From Karalla daura (Eukaryota; Chordata; Actinopteri; Chaetodontiformes; Leiognathidae): 64,000 bases of DNA. The translations under genes and the position numbers were made by a program. This document shows, piece after piece, positions 60,518 to 64,000 of this stretch (position 1 is its first letter; every line of letters starts with the position of its first letter). The stretch lies in the NCBI GenBank assembly GCA_029224185.1, contig CM055196.1:19370509-19434508 (forward strand), written 5' to 3'. The notes under the pieces were generated by a model. That model did no database searches. It was given only the letters and a program-made list of their open reading frames with translations, and was not told where the DNA came from.

Positions 60518-61560
60518 AACACACAAGGCAGACATTTGCAAAGAGACCTCATGTTGTTTTGTGTTTCCAAGTTTTCAGAGGATAAAAGTCTTCACATAAA
60601 CTGTAGACAAACAACAATCTCCTCTCATAATATGATGCAGTTCACAGATACATATTAATGCCCTCGCATAAAGAAAATATTTCTAATTATGGACTTTTAA
60701 CAACGCACAAAGATAGATGTGCTTTCCAATTTGCACATTGCGAACGCAATCCGAAATTGATTCGACACTTTCTCTTCGCCTTTTCTTTGCTGGTGAAAGC
60801 TGAATCATAAACTACTGAGGCTTGTATTGATTTTTGTGTATGTGTGTTTTATTTCTATGTGGCTTAAGTAATCTGAGCAAAACCAATAAAAGCAAATCAA
60901 ACCGAGACATTAATCCCCAAGCATCTTAAATTAGCAGACTGAGCGTAATTGTGGAACGACAGATTCACAGGAATATGAGGAGCAGCAAAGCGGGGTATAG
61001 CTGTGTGTGGCTGTGGTTTACAATGAGGCATACAGGTGCCGCATGATCACTATATCTCGCTGTGGTAAAGTGATTTCACATTACAATGCTACTTGATGCT
61101 GTCTAAGACATGGATGAGTCACATCAGTGTCTAAAAGCCTGGCTTCCTCTCCTCTTTCCGTCTCAGGAAGTCTGTGCCTCTCTTGGCTGCACAATTTATC
61201 ATAATGAAATCAAATGCCATCCTTCAGTTTACGGCGAAAGATGCAAATTAAATCATCTCTACCTGGCAATAAGCCACTGTCTGCATCCTGCGTAAAATAA
61301 ATGCTTCTTTCCCGCATGCTCCTCTCGAATCTCTCTGCACCTGCAGCCTTCCATACCCCTACGACAGCAAACCTAAAAGCAATGTCTTCTCTATCCAATT
61401 CCTGCCCTGTCGAAGGCCGAGCAGGGGAACTCACCTGTGCAGGAATAGTCATCGATCCTGATGTACCCCGTATGGCAGATGCACATGAAGGAGCCCGGGG
61501 TGTTCACGCACATGGTGTTCTCCCTGCAGTAGTGCTTCCCTTCAGCACACTCGTCGATAT
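22473..61560 (-). CDS. nell2: nell2, 3' part of spliced CDS (eight exons)
   Basis: Join on the - strand of 61435-61560, 51192-51314, 49723-49818, 36135-36275, 33958-34151, 29699-29875, 24832-25056 and 22473-22514; 374 residues plus stop. NELL2 is a secreted, oligomeric, glycosylated signalling protein. Known roles are axon guidance through Robo3 and epididymal lumicrine signalling through ROS1. The window covers EGF-like domains 2-6 and the C-terminal VWC region, equivalent to about human residues 440-816 (human length 816, from memory). The LamG-like domain, the N-terminal VWC region, EGF1 and the signal peptide lie beyond 64000. All junctions have GT/AG and matching phases; exon lengths equal the human domain lengths except for the last. 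Teleosts often carry two copies (nell2a, nell2b); which one this is cannot be told from here. Confidence 0.97.
22904..22953 (+). repeat. (GA)n microsatellite
   Basis: 50-nt GA array with two interruptions. Confidence 0.95.
24085..24245 (-). mobile_element. fish dispersed repeat, TTAGCTTAGCAT family
   Basis: Read on the - strand: CCAGTTAGCTTAGCATAAAT, AGAAAAGTGGC, AACCTTCCAGTATG, CTGCAGCTTACAG. It resembles the + strand copy near 47350-47560. Confidence 0.5.
24770..24827 (-). repeat. CCACC-rich tract beside nell2 donor
   Basis: On the - strand: imperfect CAC/CCA triplets (CATCGCCACCACCACCAGCA and on) starting about 6 nt after the donor of the 24832-25056 exon. Confidence 0.8.
24832..25056 (-). 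CDS. nell2: nell2 exon: last complete VWC domain
   Basis: 225 nt, phase 0 at both ends; acceptor CCCTGCAG, donor CAAG|GTAAGG. It encodes 75 residues, QGQVDCWPLPCP to CTLCQCK, including CCPRC, which ends the second VWC domain, and KHGTECTLCQCK, which opens an abbreviated third. An N-glycosylation sequon (NIS) in EHNISRF seems absent from human NELL2 as I recall it. The acceptor sits in a CAGCAG context, so a one-codon NAGNAG shift is possible. Just after the donor the transcript has a CCACC-rich tract. Confidence 0.96.
25240..25480 (-). mobile_element. dispersed repeat family A, inverted copy
   Basis: On the - strand: AATCAGCATAAAGCCTATGT, CATGAAAAGTTGCCAGATCT, ATAGAAACTGAC, and toward the end AATAAGGATAATCACTCCAT. 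The order matches family A. Confidence 0.6.
26755..27340. mobile_element. MITE-like repeat family B with internal duplication
   Basis: Two direct blocks, at about 26760-26835 and 27250-27325, share TTTTCTTT.ATGCAACTATGG-type sequence and CTTTGATCTTCTGG. Between them are TGCTAGAAATGTGCAAAACC, TCAATATTGTAATAG and GTGATGGAAACACAGC, shared with 53245-53640. Confidence 0.6.
27692..27912 (+). repeat. TG-rich compound simple sequence
   Basis: Interrupted TG/GC blocks with several (GT)n runs, ending just upstream of a TATATAAG motif. Confidence 0.85.
27918..27925 (+). promoter_or_regulatory. candidate TATA box, antisense to nell2
   Basis: TATATAAG follows a TG-rich tract; a GC-richer stretch and an ATG with good Kozak context lie 50-120 nt downstream. 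Position only; no evidence of transcription. Confidence 0.2.
28038..28121 (+). other. short ORF, 27 residues, function unknown
   Basis: ATG (G at -3 and +4) to TAG. Basic peptide starting MARCKKSKKAALRSG. It lies antisense in a nell2 intron, downstream of TATATAAG. I recognise no family; chance is the default explanation. Confidence 0.15.
29650..29686 (-). repeat. (CA)n beside nell2 splice donor
   Basis: GT on the + strand, so (CA)18-type in the nell2 transcript, starting about 11 nt after the donor of the 29699-29875 exon. Confidence 0.95.
29699..29875 (-). CDS. nell2: nell2 exon: VWC domain module
   Basis: 177 nt, phase 0 at both ends; acceptor CTGCGCAG, donor CCTG|GTGAGG. It encodes 59 residues, AGQVMCRRMVCDC to CQQCQCL. 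The first half, with FCCPEC, completes the VWC domain begun in the previous exon; the second half begins the next. On the transcript the donor is followed within about 11 nt by a (CA)n array of some 37 nt. Confidence 0.96.
32325..32372 (-). mobile_element. fish dispersed repeat, GTTGCAGC family fragment
   Basis: GAGCTGCAACAGGGAATCGA then TTAATCGACTGAC on the + strand; an inverted, short copy. Confidence 0.55.
32374..32596 (+). repeat. degenerate GATG/GATA/GACA tract
   Basis: About 220 bp of GGAT, GATA and GACA units with many changes; it directly follows the repeat fragment at 32325-32372. Confidence 0.9.
33124..33150. other. twin 12-bp palindromes
   Basis: CTGTAGCTACAG (33124-33135), TTA, CTGTAGCTACAG (33139-33150). 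Each copy is its own reverse complement, so the two are simultaneously direct and inverted repeats. Confidence 0.9.
33795..33912 (+). mobile_element. dispersed repeat family A, 3' end
   Basis: TGAAGCTTTTCTGATAAAAC, GTTGACACCAGAAAATAAGC, ATAAATACTCCATTTGACCA and TTGTAGGCCCCCC match the 3' part of family A. Confidence 0.6.
33958..34151 (-). CDS. nell2: nell2 exon: EGF domain 6 and start of VWC
   Basis: 194 nt, entering in phase 1 and leaving in phase 0, so this exon switches the phase class between the EGF and VWC modules. Acceptor CCCTGCAG, donor TCAG|GTGAGA. It encodes 65 residues: DINECKTGRNTC to CRCPHGHNCTGDC (EGF6 with the DINEC calcium motif), then the first part of a VWC domain ending CSVCSCQ. 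Sequons: NDT, and NCT, where the middle residue is cysteine and use is less likely. Confidence 0.96.
35387..35440 (+). repeat. TG/TA simple sequence
   Basis: (GT)n with a G-run and a (TA)n tail. Confidence 0.9.
35570..35870. mobile_element. MITE-like repeat family B copy
   Basis: Left side AAATATTGCAACAAAGAACT, GGTAATGGAAATGCC; right side TAGCAAAGAACTGTAATGGA. The middle has GGATATGG-type sequence, possibly a second element. Confidence 0.45.
36135..36275 (-). CDS. nell2: nell2 exon: calcium-binding EGF domain 5
   Basis: 141 nt, phase 1 at both ends; acceptor CTCTTCAG, donor GTAG|GTGAGT. It encodes 47 residues, DIDECADGFVEC to GESCV, with six cysteines, the DIDEC calcium motif and the hydroxylation-type pattern C-V-N-L-P-G-W-Y-H-C. 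CRDGYHDNG is a highly conserved NELL block. Confidence 0.96.
   Translation of the reverse strand: MLMSVQTALSSVIVNPLVSTCPAGTTASAATVTMTTACFPPMESRV
37020..37460. promoter_or_regulatory. candidate conserved intronic enhancer
   Basis: No repeat is visible for about 440 bp. TAATGGGATTA at 37313-37323 pairs a TAAT core with a K50 homeodomain (Otx/Pitx-type) GGATTA site. CTAATGAG and several ATTAA-type motifs lie nearby. Candidate only; conservation was not tested. Confidence 0.25.
38915..39365 (+). mobile_element. dispersed repeat family A, longest copy
   Basis: Begins AAAGGTGACCTAGACTTC, then GCAGCTAAAAAATGGGCAAA, GATTGGTTTCAGGTGAACTA, TTGCCAGATGAGGATGAAGG, TATGTTAACATCAGGGAACG, AGGATAAATCCCCTT. 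It links the 5' and 3' parts seen separately elsewhere. Confidence 0.65.
41640..41830. promoter_or_regulatory. candidate homeodomain-motif cluster
   Basis: CTAATTAA at 41699-41706 and TAATTA at 41714-41719, followed by AATAATGAATACATAATC. Repeat-free and inside the large nell2 intron. Candidate only. Confidence 0.2.
41863..41897 (+). repeat. (GA)n microsatellite
   Basis: 35-nt GA array. Confidence 0.95.
45269..45304 (+). repeat. (GT)n microsatellite
   Basis: 36-nt GT array. Confidence 0.95.
46539..46565 (+). repeat. (TA)n microsatellite
   Basis: 27-nt TA array. Confidence 0.95.
47350..47560 (+). mobile_element. fish dispersed repeat, TTAGCTTAGCAT family
   Basis: CACTTTCTGTTATGTGTGAA, CTGCAGCCAGGAGACAGTTA, GCTTAGGATAAGAT, GGAAACAGAGGGGAACAGCT. 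Widespread in fish genomes as far as I recall. An inverted relative lies at 24085-24245. Confidence 0.6.
48689..48731 (+). repeat. (CA)n microsatellite
   Basis: 43-nt CA array with one interruption. Confidence 0.95.
49723..49818 (-). CDS. nell2: nell2 exon: short EGF-like domain 4
   Basis: 96 nt, phase 1 at both ends; acceptor CCTCAAG (weak polypyrimidine tract), donor ACAG|GTAAGA. It encodes 32 residues, AMCDGLCQNGG to KRCET: a compact six-cysteine EGF without the calcium motif. C-Q-N-G-G-T-C fits the O-fucosylation consensus between the second and third cysteines. Confidence 0.95.
50515..50770. mobile_element. MITE-like repeat family B copy
   Basis: GTTTTGGTTTTGTGCATTTC, AGGCATGATAG, TTAAAGTGGTGGCAACTTTT; related to 53245-53640 and 26755-27340. 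Confidence 0.4.
50870..51085 (-). mobile_element. dispersed repeat family A, inverted copy
   Basis: On the - strand: AGACAGTCAATCAGTGTAAA, GGTTGCCAGATAAGCATGAA, CCTGTGCAGAAACAGACC, AGGATAAATACTCCATTAAA. Full 3' part of family A. Confidence 0.65.
51192..51314 (-). CDS. nell2: nell2 exon: EGF-like domain 3
   Basis: 123 nt, phase 1 at both ends; acceptor TCTTCAG, donor AAAG|GTGAGA. It encodes 41 residues, EHDECLSG to GTVCK, with six cysteines. The first residue of the calcium motif is E rather than D, and the pattern C-F-N-M-V-G-G-H-S-C has H where the hydroxylation consensus has an aromatic residue; human NELL2 shares both features. One N-glycosylation sequon (NGT) lies in the last loop. Confidence 0.96.
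51990..52065 (+). mobile_element. fish dispersed repeat, GTTGCAGC-ending family
   Basis: TATCAATTAATTGAGAAAGC, AATCGACAGG, TTTGTTGCAGCCCC. Confidence 0.6.
53245..53640. mobile_element. MITE-like repeat family B copy
   Basis: GTGTTTCCATTACCTCTGGA, AATGTGCAAAACCTAAATAT, TTGCAATAAAG near the left end and CAAAACTGTAATGGAAGTGC near the right end. The ends are roughly inverted (TTCCATTAC versus GTAATGGAA), as expected of a MITE. Confidence 0.55.
54126..54189 (+). repeat. (CA)32 microsatellite
   Basis: 64-nt CA array. Confidence 0.97.
54417..54482 (+). repeat. (GT)n compound microsatellite
   Basis: GT array with GC and GA variants, adjoining the minisatellite that follows. Confidence 0.9.
54510..55400 (+). 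repeat. minisatellite, about four units, interrupted
   Basis: Units of roughly 135-180 bp, each with TAGCATCTAATGTAA-like, AAATCAATCACTGCTTAATC, CCTGAAA.GTGTTTGTGC and TG-rich parts. The CCTGAAA-type anchors are near 54568, 54748, 54891 and 55347. The last gap is enlarged by the insertion at 54966-55293. Confidence 0.7.
54966..55293 (+). mobile_element. fish SINE-like element with GGAT tail
   Basis: GGCAACACGGTGGGTTGGTG, GATAGCACCATCCCAAGGTT, GTTTGCATGTTCTCTCCTGT, GAGAATCTAAAGTGCAAC, GACTGGCAAAGTGCC, and a (GGAT)n tail. This order (CACGGTGG, AGCAC, TTTGCATGTTCTC, CTAAA, CTGGC, GGATGGATGG) is that of a very common fish repeat, from memory. A TG array has expanded in the middle. Confidence 0.75.
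58010..58245 (+). mobile_element. dispersed repeat family A, 3' part
   Basis: TGGTTGCCAAATTAGCATGA, ATCTGCACAGAAACAG, CATCTGAGGCATTTCTTATG, GAATGAGGATAAACACTC, TTCAAGGTCCCC. Confidence 0.65.
60481..60512 (+). repeat. (CA)n microsatellite
   Basis: 32-nt CA array. Confidence 0.95.
61435..61560 (-). CDS. nell2: nell2 exon: calcium-binding EGF domain 2
   Basis: 126 nt, phase 1 at both ends; acceptor CCCTTCAG, donor ACAG|GTGAGT. With the shared split codon it encodes 42 residues, DIDECAEGKHYC to YSCT: six cysteines, the D-x-D-E-C calcium motif, and the hydroxylation-type pattern C-V-N-T-P-G-S-F-M-C. Published structural work places Robo3 binding in the EGF2-EGF3 region, so this exon and the next probably carry that surface. 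Confidence 0.96.
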
Positions 61561-64000
61561 CTGAAGGGGAAAGAGAAGCACAGAACAAAGCTTGGTTAGA
61601 TAATTCTGCATGCAAATCTTTTACTAGAATCGTTTCCCAAATCGTTTTTACTCCATGGTGTCACATGGTCAGTAGGTGATTAATCACATCAGATACTACT
61701 AGACCTTTGCATAGAAATCAGTAAAATGCATGTTCGGTGGATTGCAGATACCCCCTCGTGGCGTGGATCAAACAATATTTCCAATCAGTATTCTGCATCG
61801 ACACTTCTAGCCTTGAGTTCAAGCCTTGTGATCAATTCTGACTTTATTTTTCAAACCTTTTTAGCTGAGTGACAATCAACAGCTTCATCCACTTCAGCCC
61901 CAGACCAGTCATAACCTGAGGCGGATTGCTCATCACATCAAAAAGTATATATATATTTTTTGATTGTATACAGACCTAAACAAACTGTATGCATAATGCT
62001 TCCCAGTTGTACAGAAAGCATCCAGGCATGTTGTGAAAGGAATTTTGTTGTAAAAGAAGTGATAGGGGATATTTGGCTCTGAAATGGTGCAGAGGCAAAA
62101 AACAGAACACTATAATTACAATAATTAATTTTCTTATTCTGCATAGTCACTCTGCACACCCTCATCTTATGAAAATAAATTGCTCAAACTGTTTGTCCTG
62201 CAGTACAACCTCGTACATTTGTCCTCAGGACTGTTTTGGTGTCTCCCCCATCCTGGAAACCACCTTGTGCAGAGTCTCCATTGTGGTCCTCACTACAGAG
62301 GGTTCCTAAAGGCCTCCATGCAGCCAGTGGCAAAGGGCCATTTGTCTTCATCAGAGGCAGACAGAGGTCTAAATGCAGAGGGTCCTTGAGAGGGAGGACC
62401 CTGAAGCACTTAAGGTTGCGCCACTCGATTTTCAATCTATTCAAAGTAAAGCTCTCCGCACAGTGGCTTAGCTGCCTTTCTCCATGCCGCCACTGCTCAT
62501 ACAGCTCCAGTTCGTCTGTGAGCTGGAGCACACTCTAAACCTCATACGCTGTAAATAACTACTGTAGAGTGAGAATTGTGCCACTAGAGAAGTTAATTCA
62601 AAAGGCTCGGCACTCAAACCCAGGCGTTCCCAATTCTTCTGGATGATTAAACCTCTGCTCGCTTGGGCTGATGCATGCTGGGAATTAAGCAAGCTTCATG
62701 TAGATATAACATTAATAAAGGTGTGCGTCTGACTGCATCTTGACGCTGTATGTGACGGGAGCAGATGTCAGTCAAGCATTGTCTGTACATATTGTATACA
62801 GGAGGCACACAGTCCTGGTAGCAGTCAGATATATGCAGTGAAATTGAGGGATCTTGAGGGATATTCGTTAAGTTTCCACCTCTCAATCTATCTACCTGGT
62901 TGAATTCCTATACACTTTTCACAGTCAACCCACTACACACCCACGGTGAACCCATGGATCCATACAAGCAAGCACATGCAGCTCCATCACTCTCCTGTCG
63001 CACCTGTTAAAGTGGAAAAATGTGAGTTTCCAGCCTGGAATCGGCCTTGTTACCCCCGTTGCTTTCCCTGCAGGTAATCAATTTACTATCAGCTCAAGAT
63101 TCTTTTCATCGACAAATGGCCTCTCCTTCTTCTTCTTTTCCTCTCATTCCTTTAAGGTTGCTCATTACAGTTTTTCTGTGACAAAAACGTTTATGTGTGA
63201 TGCTGGGTTACAGCATGCTTTAACTTGACTATGAGATCTTCATCCCACTGCTCCTCATCTTTGAAACCCTCGGGTCTTTGAGTGCATTTCATCCCACCTG
63301 CCTATAATAGACAGAGGTAAATCTGACAAGCTAATGTGTGTCCTCAAAGTGCGGAAGGAGCGACGGCGACATCAGCAACGTTCCTGGCTCCAGGATGACT
63401 CATCCCACCTTCAATATTTTATTTAGAAATATGGTGATTCAAGAGTTATTTCTGTGAGATGATTTGAATCAACGTGTACATCTGTTTTTTTTTCCCTCTC
63501 CCTGGTGCTATTTTTCATGATCATTTTCTCTGAGAGCAGGAAACCAGCTCAGAACACTCCTGAAACAGAGGCCAAACCGGGGCCGTCCTGTAGACTCATT
63601 TTTAAAAGCACGCGAGCAATTAAACCCTGGTATGTGTGACTTTAAGAATGTGATTTATTAGATTGTCCTTTGTATTTCCTCCTCATTCCCATGATTCCAT
63701 ATTTAGATCCATATTAGCTGTTGCTAAGGCAACAGCTATTTCTGGGTCCCAAACCGCATGCCAAACCATCAGACAGAAGATGCACAACACTGCCAGGGTA
63801 AACAAAATAATCTTGATAATGTGATGCAACCAAATGCAATTCCATGCAAATGCATGTTGAACCGTACAAACCCAGCTGTGCTATATACCTTGTATACCCT
63901 GTTTCTGTTGATACTTCGGGTCAGATATAGAGCCCTTTTCGTGAGAGATGGGTTCCACAGTCCTTGACATTACCAATTTATTATTCATTCACTGTATTCA
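61561..64000 (-). other. nell2: nell2 intron (3' part)
   Basis: From the EGF2 acceptor to the window edge. I looked on the - strand for an exon encoding EGF1 and found none, so it must lie beyond 64000. No strong repeat recognised. Confidence 0.7.

Larger units (their letters stand above)
51315..61434 (-). other. nell2: nell2 large intron
   Basis: 10,120 nt between the EGF2 and EGF3 exons. It holds repeat copies at 51990-52065, 53245-53640 and 58010-58245, a long (CA)n at 54126-54189, a minisatellite with an inserted element (54510-55400) and (CA)n at 60481-60512. No exon seen. Confidence 0.8.

Overview
The window looks like nuclear DNA of a teleost fish, probably a percomorph-type species (the rank is inferred from repeat style). 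The coding sequence is broken into small exons with GT/AG introns. The non-coding sequence is dense in dinucleotide and tetranucleotide microsatellites and in short interspersed repeats of types familiar from fish genomes. There are no operons, rRNAs, CRISPR arrays or bacterial signals.

Two vertebrate genes can be assembled exon by exon, and they face each other tail to tail. On the + strand are the last three coding exons of tmem117 (2842-3001, 8448-8577, 10969-11633), giving 317 residues of a multipass membrane protein that ends at 11633. On the - strand are the last eight coding exons of nell2, from 61560 down to the stop at 22473. They encode 374 residues: EGF-like domains 2 to 6, the C-terminal VWC domains, and a 42-nt terminal coding exon that ends three residues earlier than the human protein as I recall it. 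The 5' parts and promoters of both genes lie outside the window. The same tail-to-tail neighbourhood occurs on human chromosome 12 (TMEM117 then NELL2), which supports both identifications. Every exon junction listed was checked for GT/AG and reading phase, and all agree.

Layout: 1-2841 tmem117 intron, ending in a roughly 750-bp polypyrimidine tract; 2842-11633 tmem117 exons and introns; about 11634-22472 both 3' UTRs plus intergenic DNA with long (GT), (CA) and (GATA) arrays; 22473-61560 nell2 exons and introns (the largest introns are 13.4 kb and 10.1 kb); 61561-64000 the next nell2 intron. TMEM117 is a membrane protein linked to ER-stress/mitochondrial signalling. NELL2 is a secreted neuronal guidance and lumicrine ligand. 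There is no known joint function, so their adjacency is best read as conserved synteny.

I did not find a clearly new biological system. The best leads are: CU and GA arrays that could pair across a tmem117 exon; a (CA)n array starting a few bases after a nell2 splice donor; a fish repeat inserted inside a minisatellite; a twin 12-bp palindrome; a TATA-plus-mini-ORF unit antisense to nell2; several homeodomain-motif-rich intronic segments that could be conserved enhancers; and a diverged repeat pair in the intergenic region. Repeat copies were recognised by eye, so their boundaries are approximate.
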